From Planctomycetaceae bacterium (GTDB lineage Bacteria; Planctomycetota; Planctomycetia; Pirellulales; Thermoguttaceae), in contig JAJFVC010000070.1 in assembly GCA_021372005.1 (NCBI GenBank), positions 1 through 47,509 of the forward strand: a stretch of DNA of 47,509 nt, written 5' to 3'. A program made the translations under genes and the position numbers. Positions 34,673-44,124 of this stretch are shown here, piece by piece (position 1 is the stretch's first letter; each line of letters opens with the position of its first letter). Below the pieces are notes generated by a model. That model ran no database searches. It had not been told where the DNA came from and saw only the letters and a program-made list of their open reading frames with translations.

Positions 34673-34735
34673 TGACCGCAGGACAACCCAAGAAAAACGT
34701 CTAAATGGCGTGTCCGTCGCGCCTCGACAAGAAAA

Positions 34736-35335
34736 ATGTCCGAACTGACGCAATCCGTGACACGATTGGTGAACGAGTTTTCTCGCCTACCGGGAATCGG
34801 CAAAAAATCGGCCGAGCGGCTGGCCTATCACATTCTGCGCATCCATCGCAACGAGGCGCTCGAGCTGGCCGACGCGATTCGGTCGGTAAAAGACAACGTC
34901 CAGTCTTGCCGAAGATGCTATAATTTGGCGGAAGGCGATGAGTGCGCCATTTGCCGAGACCCAAGTCGTCAGCAGGACGTGCTTTGCGTCGTGGAACAGC
35001 CCCGCGATCTGATGGCCATCGAGCAATCGGGCGTGTATCGCGGGTTGTATCATGTGTTGTTGGGTCGGATTGCGCCGTTGGACGGCATCGGGCCCGAGCA
35101 ATTGACGATCGACGCCCTGGTCCGTCGCGTTCGTGAAGGCTCGTTCAAGGAAATCATCATGGCGACCAATCCCACGGTGGAGGGCGACGGCACCGCGCTG
35201 CATATTTCCAACCTGCTCAGCGATTTGCCGGTCCACATTACCCGATTGGCCCGCGGCATCACCAGCGGCAGCGTATTGGAGTTCGCCAACAAGGAGATTT
35301 TGGCCGACGCCATGACCGGCCGCCAAACCTTTTGA
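34736..35335 (+). CDS. recR: Recombination mediator RecR
   Basis: A 199-residue protein of full family length. The helix-hairpin-helix reads [17 protein letters not shown] (about 18-34), the zinc finger uses C58, C61, C70 and C73, and the Toprim domain starts [11 protein letters not shown] and continues to [16 protein letters not shown]. It works with RecO, and RecF, to load RecA onto SSB-coated single strands. It lies 63 bases after ebfC; the heptamer repeat and rpoN follow. Confidence 0.98.
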   Translation: MSELTQSVTRLVNEFSRLPGIGKKSAERLAYHILRIHRNEALELADAIRSVKDNVQSCRRCYNLAEGDECAICRDPSRQQDVLCVVEQPRDLMAIEQSGVYRGLYHVLLGRIAPLDGIGPEQLTIDALVRRVREGSFKEIIMATNPTVEGDGTALHISNLLSDLPVHITRLARGITSGSVLEFANKEILADAMTGRQTF

Positions 35336-35350
35336 ATTTTTTTTAGCGCC

Positions 35351-35367
35351 CTAAATCCCTAATCCCT
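35351..35367. repeat. TAATCCC half-site before rpoN
   Basis: CTAAATCCCTAATCCCT (17 bases) has two heptamer units and ends seven bases before the rpoN ATG at 35374. It is followed by GCTTCC, the same hexamer that follows the right arm of the repeat at 39661. No left arm is present here. Confidence 0.8.
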
Positions 35368-35373
35368 GCTTCC

Positions 35374-36900
35374 ATGCGTCTTTCCTTCGGCCAAGAACTT
35401 CGACTCGTCCAGAAACAGGTGCTGGCGCCTCGGATGATCCAGTCGATGGAAATTTTGCAGTTGCCGATTTTGGCGTTGCAAGAGCGCATCGAACAGGAGA
35501 TGGAAGAAAACCCGGTTCTGGAGGTCGTCGAGGAGGAGCGGGACACCGCGCCGGACGATTCCTTCGGCGAGAACCAACAATCGCCCGACGCCCCGGCCGA
35601 GGGTGAACGCGAGTTGGTGATCGACGAGAACCGCTCGAACGAGGACGATTTCGAGCGGCTGATGCAGATGGACGAGGAGTGGCCCGATCATTTTGAGGAA
35701 CGGCCGCACGCTTCGCGCGCCGAAATCGAGGAGGCCGGCGAACGCAAGCTCGACGCCATGGCGAACATGGTCGCCCGGCCGCAGTCGCTCCAGGATTATC
35801 TGCACGACCAGTTGGGTTGGTTCGAGATCGATCCGGCGTTGCGGGCCATGGCCGATCGGATCATCTACAATCTGGACGCGAACGGTTACTTGCAGGGCCG
35901 GCTTGAAGATTTGCTGGGCCCGGACGCGGCGTCCGAGGACTTGGAGCTTGCCCGGCAAGCGTTGGCGCTGGTCCAAAAACTGGATCCACCCGGCGTCGGC
36001 GCCCGCGATTTGCAGGAGTGCCTGTTGCTGCAAGTCACACCTGGCACGCCCTACAACGAACAACTTCGCACGCTGATTTCCAACCACCTTGAGGACCTGG
36101 AGCACAATCGGCTTCCGGCGATCGAGCGTCGGACGGGCTATTCGATCGAGTTGATCCAAGAGACGCTGAAGGAGCTGCGCAAGTTGAGCCCGAAGCCGGG
36201 CACGGAGTTCAACAACGCCACGGCCCCGCCGGTCACGCCCGACGTGTTCGTCGAGCCGGACGACCACGGCTACTATCGCGTCCGGTTGGAAGACGGTCAG
36301 ACGCCGAGTCTGTTCATCAGCCCCTACTATCGCAAGTTGTTTCAAGATCCGGCCACGAGCAACGAAACTCGCGAGTACATCAAGCGCAAGGTGAACTCGG
36401 CCCAATGGCTGATCGACTCAATCCAACAGCGCCGCACGACGTTGACCAAAGTGGCCCAAGCGATCGTGGACCATCAAAAGGAGTTTTTGGACAAGGGACC
36501 CGAGGCGATCGAGCCGCTCAAAATGCAGCAAATCGCCGACAAAGTGGGCGTCCATGTAACCACGGTCAGCCGCGCGGTCGACGAAAAGTGGATCCAGACC
36601 CCGCGCGGCATCTTCCCGCTGAAACGATTCTTCTGCGGCGGCACGACCAGCGCCCAGGGCGAAGAGGTCGCCTGGGACGCCGTTCGGTTGAAGCTCCAGG
36701 AAATCGTCGACAACGAAGACAAAGAGCATCCGTTGAGCGACGACCAACTGGTCCAGCAACTGGCCGCCGCCGGGCTGACCGTCGCTCGCCGCACGGTGAC
36801 AAAATACCGCAAAGCGATGGGCATCCTCAGTTCGCGTCAGCGCCGCGATTGGGGCAAAAAAGGCGAAGAGGCCGACTCGACCACGGACGACCAAGAGTAA
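35374..36900 (+). CDS. rpoN: RNA polymerase sigma-54 factor
   Basis: A 508-residue sigma-54. Region I: SFGQELRLVQKQVLAPRMIQ and QSMEILQLP. Region II is an acidic stretch (about 50-120). The core-binding domain includes PPGVGARDLQECLLLQ. The -12 contact helix-turn-helix is LTKVAQAIVDHQKEF to MQQIADKVGVHVTTVSRAV, and the RpoN box ARRTVTKYRKAMGI is near the end. A following tail of about 25 charged residues is somewhat longer than usual. It needs an AAA+ activator such as the regulator at 495-1832. The oleD-like gene begins ten bases after the stop. Confidence 0.98.
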   Translation: MRLSFGQELRLVQKQVLAPRMIQSMEILQLPILALQERIEQEMEENPVLEVVEEERDTAPDDSFGENQQSPDAPAEGERELVIDENRSNEDDFERLMQMDEEWPDHFEERPHASRAEIEEAGERKLDAMANMVARPQSLQDYLHDQLGWFEIDPALRAMADRIIYNLDANGYLQGRLEDLLGPDAASEDLELARQALALVQKLDPPGVGARDLQECLLLQVTPGTPYNEQLRTLISNHLEDLEHNRLPAIERRTGYSIELIQETLKELRKLSPKPGTEFNNATAPPVTPDVFVEPDDHGYYRVRLEDGQTPSLFISPYYRKLFQDPATSNETREYIKRKVNSAQWLIDSIQQRRTTLTKVAQAIVDHQKEFLDKGPEAIEPLKMQQIADKVGVHVTTVSRAVDEKWIQTPRGIFPLKRFFCGGTTSAQGEEVAWDAVRLKLQEIVDNEDKEHPLSDDQLVQQLAAAGLTVARRTVTKYRKAMGILSSRQRRDWGKKGEEADSTTDDQE

Positions 36901-36910
36901 TGGAAGTGTC

Positions 36911-37906
36911 GTGAATGCATTGGTAACCGGCGCGAGCGGCTTCCTGGGGCTGTACGTCGTCGAACAACTCGTCGCCCGGGGCGATCGGGTCCGCGCCATG
37001 TGCCGCGGCAACGATCCCCGACTGGACTCCTTGGGCGTCGAAATCGTCCATGCCGACCTGCGTGATCGAACGGCGGTGGTTCGGGCCTGCCAAACCGTAG
37101 ATGTGGTCTTCCACGTCGGCGGCATCGCCGGCATGAACGGACCCTGGCGGCCCTACTACGAAACCAACGTGCTGGGCACGGCCCACGTGATCGACGGTTG
37201 CCGCACGCATGGCGTCGGGCGGCTCGTCTACACCAGTAGTCCCAGCGTCACGTTCGACGGCCGCGACCAGAACGGCGTCGACGAATCGATGCCGTATCCC
37301 AAACGTTGGCTCTGCCATTACGCCCGATCGAAGGGCTTGGCCGAGCAGCAGGTGTTGGCCGCCAACGGCCGCGATGGGCTGCGGACTTGCGCCTTGCGTC
37401 CGCATTTGATCTGGGGTCCGCGCGATCGGCATTTGCTGCCGACCATTCTCGATCGGGCCCGCATCGGCCGACTCGGTCGCGTCGGCGACGGGACGAATCT
37501 GGTCGACACCAGTTATGTCGAAAATGTGGCAACCGCCCACGTGCAAGCCGCCGACGCCTTGCGGCCGGGCTCTCCGGTGGCGGGCCGGGCCTATTTCATC
37601 AGCCAGGGCGACCCGGTCAATTGTTGGCAATGGATCAACCAAGTGGTAACGATGGCTGGCTTACCACCGATTCAAAAAACCATCTCGCGGCGGGCCGCAT
37701 GGTGGGTCGGCGCGGGCTGCGAGACGCTCTACTGGCTGCTGCAGCGAAAAAGCGAGCCACCCATGAGTCGATTTCTGGCCGCCGAACTGTCCTCGTCGCA
37801 CTTTTTTGACATCCGCCGGGCCCAAAAAGATTTCGGCTACGAACCAAAAATCTCGACCGCCGAAGGCTTGCAGCGATTGGCGGCTTCTTGGACGACGACC
37901 TCGTAG
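36911..37906 (+). CDS. oleD: OleD-like NAD(P)-dependent 3-beta-HSD family reductase
   Basis: A 331-residue extended short-chain dehydrogenase. The start is GTG 36911. The nucleotide loop GASGFLG (7-13) and catalytic Y137-x3-K141 (HYARSKGLAE) are intact. The stretches TSSPSVTFDG, ALRPHLIWGP, VGDGTNLVDTSYVEN and AYFISQGDP, and the C-terminal KDFGYEPKISTAEGLQRL, match OleD, which reduces 2-alkyl-3-ketoalkanoic acids in head-to-head olefin synthesis. A general sterol/3-beta-HSD-like role remains possible. oleA and oleC were not found here, and an oleB-like gene is 36 kb away. It opens the lipid-gene run. Confidence 0.85.
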   Translation: MNALVTGASGFLGLYVVEQLVARGDRVRAMCRGNDPRLDSLGVEIVHADLRDRTAVVRACQTVDVVFHVGGIAGMNGPWRPYYETNVLGTAHVIDGCRTHGVGRLVYTSSPSVTFDGRDQNGVDESMPYPKRWLCHYARSKGLAEQQVLAANGRDGLRTCALRPHLIWGPRDRHLLPTILDRARIGRLGRVGDGTNLVDTSYVENVATAHVQAADALRPGSPVAGRAYFISQGDPVNCWQWINQVVTMAGLPPIQKTISRRAAWWVGAGCETLYWLLQRKSEPPMSRFLAAELSSSHFFDIRRAQKDFGYEPKISTAEGLQRLAASWTTTS

Positions 37907-38011
37907 AATGGTTACTCCATTCCGTGTCCCCGTCGGGGGGTGCGGCACTCGCCCGCTTGCTATTTCCTGCCTCAACGGTTAGCCTTAATGGTTTCTCGTT
38001 GGCTTGGAACT

Positions 38012-39259
38012 ATGGCCGTAGAACGACCGGATCATCAACGAATTGTCATCACCGGGGTGGGACTAACTGCGCCGAACGGCAATTCGTTGCGCGAATTCCG
38101 CCAATCGCTCCTCGACGGGCGCAGCGGCGTGCAGGCCTACGAAACACGCTACTTCGGCGCCACGTTGGCCGGCGTGTGCCAGTTCGACGAGCTCCGTTAT
38201 CAAAAGCGTAAAGAAGTGCGTCGCGGCACCCGAGCCGGCAGCATCGGAATTTTCTGCGCGCATGAGGCCGTGCTCGACTCCGGGCTGGATTGGAAAAACG
38301 TCGATCGCTCGACCGTCGGCATCTACGTCGGCGTGACCGAACACGGCAACGTCGAGACCGAGAACGAAGTCTATCAGTTGAAGGGGTACGACTACGACAC
38401 GCAATACTGGTCGCACCATCACAACCCGCGCACCGTGGCCAACAATCCGGCCGGCGAGATTTCGTTGAACCTCGGCATCACCGGCCCGCACTACACGTTG
38501 GGCGCCGCCTGCGCCGCAGGCAACGCCGGCGTGATCCAAGGCACGCAGATGCTTCGGCTCGGCGATTGCGACGTCGCGCTCTGCGGTGGCGTTTCGGAGA
38601 GCATCCATACGTTCGGCATTTTCGCCAGTTTCAACAGCCAGGGGGCACTGGCCAAACACGACGACCCGACCAAAGCGAGCCGGCCATTCGACGTCGATCG
38701 CAACGGCATCGTTGTGGCCGAGGGCGGCTGCCTATTCGTCCTGGAACGGCTCAGCGACGCCCGGGCTCGCGGCGCGAAAATCTACGGCGAGGTGGTCGGC
38801 TACGCGATGAACAGCGACGCCACGGATTTCGTCCTGCCCGACCCCACGCGGCAGGCCGAGTGCATCCGGTTGGCGTTGCGCCGTGCGGGCCTGGCCTCCG
38901 AGGACATCAGCATCGTCAGCACCCACGCGACCGGCACCGCCTCGGGCGATGCGCAGGAGTGCGACGCGCTGCGTCGCGTCTGGGGCGACAACGGCAGCCA
39001 CACGGCGATGAACAACACCAAAAGTTTCATCGGGCACGCGATGGGCGCCGCCGGCGCGTTGGAATTGGCCGGCAACCTGCCCGCTTTCGACGACGGCGTG
39101 TGTCACGCCACGATCAATCTCGACCATCTCGATCCCAAGTGCGAGCTGCCCGGCTTGGTGGCCAATCAGCCTCGCGCGTTGGGGACCGTGCGCACCATTC
39201 TGAACAATTCGTTCGGAATGCTCGGAATCAATTCGGTAGTTATTGTGAAACAAATTTAA
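38012..39259 (+). CDS. Beta-ketoacyl-ACP synthase (FabF-like)
   Basis: A 415-residue ketosynthase. The catalytic triad is complete: C167 in GAACAAGNAG, H305 in STHATGTASGD and H342 in SFIGHAMGAAGA; K337 (NNTKS) is also present. The surroundings of the active Cys differ from housekeeping FabF (usually TACSSG or TACATG), which with the dedicated ACP next door suggests a specialised synthase. The start ATG 38012 (MAVERPDHQRIVITG) fits the family; upstream codons at 37940-37988 do not. It lies 105 bases after oleD and 95 before the ACP gene. Confidence 0.92.
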   Translation: MAVERPDHQRIVITGVGLTAPNGNSLREFRQSLLDGRSGVQAYETRYFGATLAGVCQFDELRYQKRKEVRRGTRAGSIGIFCAHEAVLDSGLDWKNVDRSTVGIYVGVTEHGNVETENEVYQLKGYDYDTQYWSHHHNPRTVANNPAGEISLNLGITGPHYTLGAACAAGNAGVIQGTQMLRLGDCDVALCGGVSESIHTFGIFASFNSQGALAKHDDPTKASRPFDVDRNGIVVAEGGCLFVLERLSDARARGAKIYGEVVGYAMNSDATDFVLPDPTRQAECIRLALRRAGLASEDISIVSTHATGTASGDAQECDALRRVWGDNGSHTAMNNTKSFIGHAMGAAGALELAGNLPAFDDGVCHATINLDHLDPKCELPGLVANQPRALGTVRTILNNSFGMLGINSVVIVKQI

Positions 39260-39354
39260 GAACGCTGAGGTCCGACGTCGCCGTTTACGATTCCACAGGA
39301 ATCGGCGATTCGCGCGTCATGATCCTCAGACCCGCCTCCAATGGAGAACCCGCC

Positions 39355-39606
39355 ATGACGGCAGAAGAAATTCGACAAGCCGTGCTTGACATCTTGGCCG
39401 ACATCGCGCCGGACGAAGACCTCAGTCAATTGAAAGAGAACGTGCCCTTCCGCGAGCAGCTCGAATTGGACAGCATGGATTTTCTCGACATCGTGATGGA
39501 GCTGCGCAAGCGCTATCGCATCCAAATCCCCGAAGAACAGTACACCGAACTAGCCAGCCTCGGCAGTACGGTGCGGTACTTGGAACCGAGAATGAAGGAC
39601 TTGTGA
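39355..39606 (+). CDS. Acyl carrier protein
   Basis: An 83-residue carrier protein. S40 in ELDSMDFLDIV is the 4'-phosphopantetheine attachment site. The four-helix pattern and acidic helix II are typical. ATG 39355 is preceded by GGAG at 9 bases; an ATG at 39319 is in frame but lacks this. This ACP is probably dedicated to the ketosynthase upstream and the enzymes downstream. It ends in a heptamer-repeat region. Confidence 0.95.
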   Translation: MTAEEIRQAVLDILADIAPDEDLSQLKENVPFREQLELDSMDFLDIVMELRKRYRIQIPEEQYTELASLGSTVRYLEPRMKDL

Positions 39607-39612
39607 AAAAGA

Positions 39613-39691
39613 GGGATTAGGGATTAAGGATTAGGGATTAGAACTTGATGGTGCCGTCTTTTCTAATCCTTAATCCCTAATCTCTAATCCC
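39613..39691. repeat. GGGATTA heptamer inverted repeat between ACP and first flavoprotein gene
   Basis: The left arm (39613-39643) has four units (one AGGATTA); the right arm (39661-39691) has four TAATCCC-type units with two changes. The arms can pair over about 30 bases with a 17-base loop. The right arm is followed by CTGCTTCC, and the next ATG is at 39704. Confidence 0.9.
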
Positions 39692-39703
39692 TGCTTCCCG
39701 CCC

Positions 39704-41077
39704 ATGTACGACACGGTCATCATTGGCGCCGGCATGTCGGGACTGGCCGCGGGCATCCGCCTGGCCCATTTCGGCAAGCGCGTCTGCATCCTCGAACGGC
39801 ACAGCGTGATCGGCGGGCTGAACTCGTTCTATCGGCAAGGCGGCCGTACTTACGACGTGGGTCTGCACGCCGTGACCAACTTTGCGCCCAAAGGTTCGCG
39901 TCGCGGCCCGTTTGCGAGGCTTTTGCGGCAGTTGCGCGTCACGTGGGAAGATTGGGCCCTGGCGCCCCAGTTGGGCTCGGCGATTATTTTTCCCGGCGCC
40001 ATTCTCCAATTCTCGAACGATTTCGAGCTTTTTGAGTCGGAGGTCCGGCTGCGATTTCCGCGGCAGATGGACCATTTTCGGCGACTGGTCTCGTCGCTGC
40101 ACGATTACGACCAATTCGGCGCGTCCGGCGCGAATCGGTCCGCCCGCCAAGTGGTCGGCGAGATCATCGACGATCCGCTGCTGGTCGAAATGCTGTTTTG
40201 CCCGATCCTGTTTTACGGCGGCTCCCGCGAACACGACATCGACTTCGACCAGTTCAGCATCTTGTTCCGCGCGATTTTTTTGGAGGGTTTGGCCCGACCG
40301 CTGGCCGGCGTTCAAATGATCCTCAAAATGCTGGTCCGGCGTTTTAAGGATCTCGGCGGCGAGCTGCGTCTTCGAGCGGCCGCCGAGCAAATCGTCGTCG
40401 AAGGCAATGCCGTGCGCAAGGTCGTGTTGGAGGACGGGTCGGAAATCGAGACGCGCAACGTGCTGTCGTCGGCCGGTTGGGCCGAGACGATGCAACTGTG
40501 CGACGACGACGCCGAATCGCCGCAGTCGCCGCCTGGTCGGTTGTCGTTCGTCGAGTCGATTTCGGTCCTGAATACGCCGCCGCGCGAGTTGGGCTACGAC
40601 AAGACCATCGTTTTTTTCAACGATTCTGAAAAGTTTCACTACGAAAAGCCGGACAAGCTGACCGATTTCCGCAGCGGCACCGTTTGCTCGCCCAATAATT
40701 TTGCCTACACTGAGCCGCTGAGCGAAGGAACGATCCGCATTTCGGCGTTGGCCAATTACGAACGTTGGGCCGCGCTCGATCCCGACGCGTATCGCCAAGA
40801 GAAAGTCCGCTGTTACGACCGACTGGCCGAGTCGGCGGCTCGATTCATGCCCGATTTCCGCCGCGCCGTGGTCGAGACCGACTTGTTCACGCCGCGCACA
40901 ATTCATCGGTTCACCGGCCACGCCGACGGCGCGATTTACGGATCCGCCCAAAAAAGCCGCGACGGCACCACACGATTGAACAATCTGTTCATTTGCGGCA
41001 ACGACCAGGGCCTGGTCGGCATCGTCGGCACGCTCATCAGCGGCATCAGCATTGCGAACCGTCACCTGTTGAAATAG
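39704..41077 (+). CDS. Phytoene-desaturase/RetSat-like FAD oxidoreductase 1
   Basis: A 457-residue flavoprotein. The N-terminal dinucleotide fold is [16 protein letters not shown] with the following [15 protein letters not shown], as in CrtI/CrtN/CrtO desaturases, retinol saturases and related amine-oxidase-like proteins. The C-terminal FAD contact [20 protein letters not shown] matches the family. Substrate unknown. By position it may act on an acyl chain bound to the adjacent ACP, adding or removing double bonds. It is 5 bases from its paralogue, sharing the same order of motifs but little identity. Confidence 0.88.
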   Translation: MYDTVIIGAGMSGLAAGIRLAHFGKRVCILERHSVIGGLNSFYRQGGRTYDVGLHAVTNFAPKGSRRGPFARLLRQLRVTWEDWALAPQLGSAIIFPGAILQFSNDFELFESEVRLRFPRQMDHFRRLVSSLHDYDQFGASGANRSARQVVGEIIDDPLLVEMLFCPILFYGGSREHDIDFDQFSILFRAIFLEGLARPLAGVQMILKMLVRRFKDLGGELRLRAAAEQIVVEGNAVRKVVLEDGSEIETRNVLSSAGWAETMQLCDDDAESPQSPPGRLSFVESISVLNTPPRELGYDKTIVFFNDSEKFHYEKPDKLTDFRSGTVCSPNNFAYTEPLSEGTIRISALANYERWAALDPDAYRQEKVRCYDRLAESAARFMPDFRRAVVETDLFTPRTIHRFTGHADGAIYGSAQKSRDGTTRLNNLFICGNDQGLVGIVGTLISGISIANRHLLK

Positions 41078-41082
41078 TCACC

Positions 41083-42507
41083 ATGCCCAACGATTCACAA
41101 AAACTCGCCCGGGATCGCTACGATGTCGTCGTGATCGGCGGCGGACTGGGCGGTCTGACCGCCGCCAACGTGCTGGCCCGCGCCGGCCGCTCCGTGTTGC
41201 TGGCCGAACAACACATCAAGCTCGGCGGGCTGGCCACCTGGTTCCATCGTCGCGGCGGCCATGTGTTCGACGTCGCATTGCACGGATTTCCCGTCGGCAT
41301 GATCAAAAGCTGCCGTCGCTATTGGACCCGCGAAATCGCCGACTCGATCGTCCAGTTGAAGGACATTCGATTCGACAATCCGATGTTCACGCTCTCGACC
41401 ACGTTCGACCGCCAGGATTTCACGCGACTGCTCGTCGAACGATTTCATATTGAATCGGCCGCCGTCGCCGCGTTTTTCGACGCCACCCGAGACATGAATT
41501 TTTACGACGACCAAGCCACGACGACCGGGCAGTTGTTCGAGCGTTTTTTCCCGGGCCGCGGCGACGTCGTCCGGCTGCTGATGGAGCCGATCACCTACGC
41601 GAACGGCTCGACGTTGGAAGACCCGGCTCTGACCTACGGCATCGTGTTTTCCAACTTCATGTCGAAGGGCGTTTACACGTTCCATGGCGGCACCGATCGG
41701 CTCATCCATCTGATGGGCGAGGAGTTGGCCCGCAACGGCGTCGACGTCCAAACCCGCTGCAACGTCGACACAATCCACACGAACAGCGGCCGTATCGAAG
41801 GCATCACGCTCAACGGACTCCGGATCGCCTGCCGCGCCGTCGTGTCGAACGCGAACCTGCTGGACACAATCTTCAATCTGGTCGGGCCGGACGCATGGGA
41901 CCCCGATTTCCTGGATCAAGCTCGGGCCGTGCGATTGAACAATTCGAGCACGCAAGTGTATATGGCCCTGAAGCCGGACCACCCGCTTGAAGAGAGCCAG
42001 TGCGGCGACTTGTTGTTCAGCTCGGTCGCGCCGGAGTTTCGCACCGATTTGCTGCTGAGCCGAAACGTCACGAGCCGAACGTTTTCGTTCTACTATCCGA
42101 AAACGCGGCCCACGCTGAATCGTTGCGCGATCGTGGCCAGCACGAACGCCAACTACGCCGATTGGGCCACGCTGCCGCGCGACGAGTATGAGGCCGGCAA
42201 GGGGGAACTGATTGAAGACACGCTTCGGGCCGCCGAAAAATACGTGCCCGACCTCCGCGAACGGCTCGATTACGTCGAGGCCGCCACGCCGGTGACCTTC
42301 CAACGATACACCAAACACCTCGGCGGCGCCAGCTTCGGCACGAAGTTCGAGGGCCTGGCCGTCAGCCGCGCGTTGCCGGACCAAGTGGCCGGGCTGTATC
42401 ACGCCGGTAGCGTCGGCATCATCATGTCCGGTTGGCTCGGCGCAGTCAACTACGGCGTGATTGTGGCCAACGACGTCGATGCGTTTTTGATGAAGGGAAC
42501 GAAATAG
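41083..42507 (+). CDS. Phytoene-desaturase/RetSat-like FAD oxidoreductase 2
   Basis: A 474-residue flavoprotein from ATG 41083. A longer open frame reaches back to 40765 but overlaps the first paralogue and lacks family features. [18 protein letters not shown] and [19 protein letters not shown] form the FAD site; [22 protein letters not shown] near the C-terminus is the second FAD contact. It is cotranscribed with paralogue 1 (five bases between). The stop codon TAG at 42505 is the first triplet of a heptamer repeat. Tandem pairs of these flavoproteins beside a ketosynthase also occur in clusters proposed for ladderane lipids. Confidence 0.88.
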   Translation: MPNDSQKLARDRYDVVVIGGGLGGLTAANVLARAGRSVLLAEQHIKLGGLATWFHRRGGHVFDVALHGFPVGMIKSCRRYWTREIADSIVQLKDIRFDNPMFTLSTTFDRQDFTRLLVERFHIESAAVAAFFDATRDMNFYDDQATTTGQLFERFFPGRGDVVRLLMEPITYANGSTLEDPALTYGIVFSNFMSKGVYTFHGGTDRLIHLMGEELARNGVDVQTRCNVDTIHTNSGRIEGITLNGLRIACRAVVSNANLLDTIFNLVGPDAWDPDFLDQARAVRLNNSSTQVYMALKPDHPLEESQCGDLLFSSVAPEFRTDLLLSRNVTSRTFSFYYPKTRPTLNRCAIVASTNANYADWATLPRDEYEAGKGELIEDTLRAAEKYVPDLRERLDYVEAATPVTFQRYTKHLGGASFGTKFEGLAVSRALPDQVAGLYHAGSVGIIMSGWLGAVNYGVIVANDVDAFLMKGTK

Positions 42508-42530
42508 GGATTAGAAATTAGGGATTAGAG
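42505..42530. repeat. GGGATTA half-site overlapping a stop codon
   Basis: TAGGGATTAGAA and ATTAGGGATTAGAG form one block with two full GGGATTA units separated by a degenerate unit. The first three bases are the stop codon of flavoprotein 2. No right arm is present before fabZ (ATG 42564). Confidence 0.85.
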
Positions 42531-42563
42531 ACATCGATTGCCGGTCGGTTATTCTTTGCTCGC

Positions 42564-43040
42564 ATGATGACTCATCAAGAAATTCTCGACGCCATTCCGC
42601 ATCGCGACCCGTTTCTGTTGGTCGACGCGATCACGGAACGCACCGAACAGCGGATCGTCGGCCAAAAGACGTTCAGCGGCCGCGAGTGGTTTTTCGCCGG
42701 TCATTACCCTGATTTTCCGCTGGTGCCCGGCGTGCTGCTGTGCGAAGCGGCGATGCAATGCGGCGCGATCCTGATTTCGTCGCTTTGGACGAACGACCCA
42801 AAAGCAAACCCGGAAAATGGCAATCCGCCTTTCTCCAAAAAGATCCCGGTGGCCACGCGCATCAACGACGTGCGGCTAAAACGGATGGTCCGGCCCGGCG
42901 AAACCATCGTGATGGACGTCGAGTTGACCGAACGATTGGCCGACGCCTTTTTTCTGAAAGCCAAAGTGACGGTCGACGGCCGATTGGCCGTTCGGTTCGA
43001 GTTCGCTTGCACGGCGGCCAACGCACCATCCTCCCACTAG
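42564..43040 (+). CDS. fabZ: 3-hydroxyacyl-ACP dehydratase (FabZ-like)
   Basis: A 158-residue hotdog-fold dehydratase. H47 in AGHYPDFPLVPGVLLCEAAMQ-type context and E61 (LCEAAMQ) are the catalytic pair. IPHRDPFLLVD at the N-terminus is the FabZ signature. ATG 42564 and ATG 42567 are adjacent; either may be used. It would dehydrate the 3-hydroxyacyl-ACP formed after ketoreduction; no FabG-type ketoreductase is in the cluster. It is followed by the enoyl reductase after 12 bases. Confidence 0.94.
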   Translation: MMTHQEILDAIPHRDPFLLVDAITERTEQRIVGQKTFSGREWFFAGHYPDFPLVPGVLLCEAAMQCGAILISSLWTNDPKANPENGNPPFSKKIPVATRINDVRLKRMVRPGETIVMDVELTERLADAFFLKAKVTVDGRLAVRFEFACTAANAPSSH

Positions 43041-43052
43041 CCCCACGTTCCC

Positions 43053-43853
43053 ATGGACTTTCTTCAACTCTCCGGCAAAACAATTCTGATCTTTGGGGTG
43101 GCCAATCGCAAGAGCGTCGCGTGGCACATCAGCCGCGTCCTGGAGGAGGCCGGGGCCCAATGCGTCTACGTGGTCCAAAACGACGTGGTCCGCCAAAACG
43201 CGGCAAAACTGCTGGGCGACGCCGAGTTGTTCGTCTGCGACGTCGAGCGAGAAGACGAAATCACCCGGCTGCGCGAGGCCCTCGAACGTCGCGGCGGGCG
43301 ACTGCACGGCCTGGTCCATTCGCTGGCGTTCGCCGACTACTCGGACGGCGTCCGGCCGTTCCACGAGACGCCGCGCCGGGCCTTTTTGCAGGCGGTCGAC
43401 ATTTCCTGCTTCTCGCTGATCGCGTTGTGCAATGCCTTGAAGGATCTGCTCGCACAGGACGCTTCGGTCGTGACCATTTCAATCTCGACCACGCAGATGG
43501 CCAGCGAAAGCTACGGCTATATGGCGCCGATCAAAGCCGCGTTGAACTCGTCGCTGGTGTTTTTGGCAAAATCGTTCAGCCGTTTCTCGCAGATCCGCTT
43601 CAACGCCGTCGCGCCCGGTTTGTTGAAAACGTCCGCGTCGGCGGGCATCCCGGGCTACGTGGACGCCTATCTTTACGCCGAGCAGGTGATCCCTCGCAAG
43701 CAAGCGGTGCGGACCGAAGAGGCGGCCTCCGTGGCGGCATTTTTGCTGAGCCCACGGTCCAGCGGCGTCAACGCCCAGCAAATCGTGGTCGACGCCGGCA
43801 TGTCGATCAACTATTTCGACCGGGACCTGATCGCCCGAGCCATGCGGCCGTAA
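43053..43853 (+). CDS. fabI: Enoyl-ACP reductase (FabI-type)
   Basis: A 266-residue short-chain dehydrogenase of the FabI class. [14 protein letters not shown] at the N-terminus is the FabI dinucleotide motif (GVANxxSIAWGI in the family). Y154 and K161 in [12 protein letters not shown] give the FabI Tyr-x6-Lys spacing, unlike the Tyr-x3-Lys of Fab[20 protein letters not shown] is the substrate loop. It closes the cluster; whether it is the main FabI of the cell or a cluster-specific one cannot be told. Confidence 0.92.
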   Translation: MDFLQLSGKTILIFGVANRKSVAWHISRVLEEAGAQCVYVVQNDVVRQNAAKLLGDAELFVCDVEREDEITRLREALERRGGRLHGLVHSLAFADYSDGVRPFHETPRRAFLQAVDISCFSLIALCNALKDLLAQDASVVTISISTTQMASESYGYMAPIKAALNSSLVFLAKSFSRFSQIRFNAVAPGLLKTSASAGIPGYVDAYLYAEQVIPRKQAVRTEEAASVAAFLLSPRSSGVNAQQIVVDAGMSINYFDRDLIARAMRP

Positions 43854-43884
43854 CGCGCCGGTGTTCTTGTCTCTCCGTGTGCCA

Positions 43885-43915
43885 AACCGGCCGTCTGCCC
43901 GATCGTCGGTTTTTC
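43885..43915 (+). terminator. Weak terminator-like hairpin after fabI
   Basis: AACCGGC (43885-43891) pairs with GTCGGTT (43905-43911) with one G-T pair; four further bases give TTTC. It is 31 bases past the fabI stop on the plus strand. Confidence 0.5.
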
Positions 43916-44124
43916 TGCGATTGCGGCTTTGTCGCCAACGGCTGCACCCAGTGGAAAAACGACCACCTCCGGTGGAAAATGACAACCCCTTGACTACGGC
44001 GACGTCCCGCTCCCACGACGCAACATAACGGCGTGCAACGGGTTGACGCAACGCGGCGCACTCGCCCCGAAACCGTCATGACCTAGGATTGCGCAGACGA
44101 TCACACCGTTCGGACACTTCCCCG

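Noticed and set aside
39677..41065. 462-codon minus-strand frame over the first flavoprotein
   Set aside because: Antisense shadow; the plus-strand frame carries a full FAD-binding motif set.
32477..42530. GGGATTA repeats as a CRISPR array or telomere
   Set aside because: No regular spacers or long direct repeats. The loci are scattered between genes and many arms are inverted, unlike either.
43854..44124. Further gene between fabI and the YscE-like gene
   Set aside because: No open frame with a start and sensible composition; only a weak terminator is visible.
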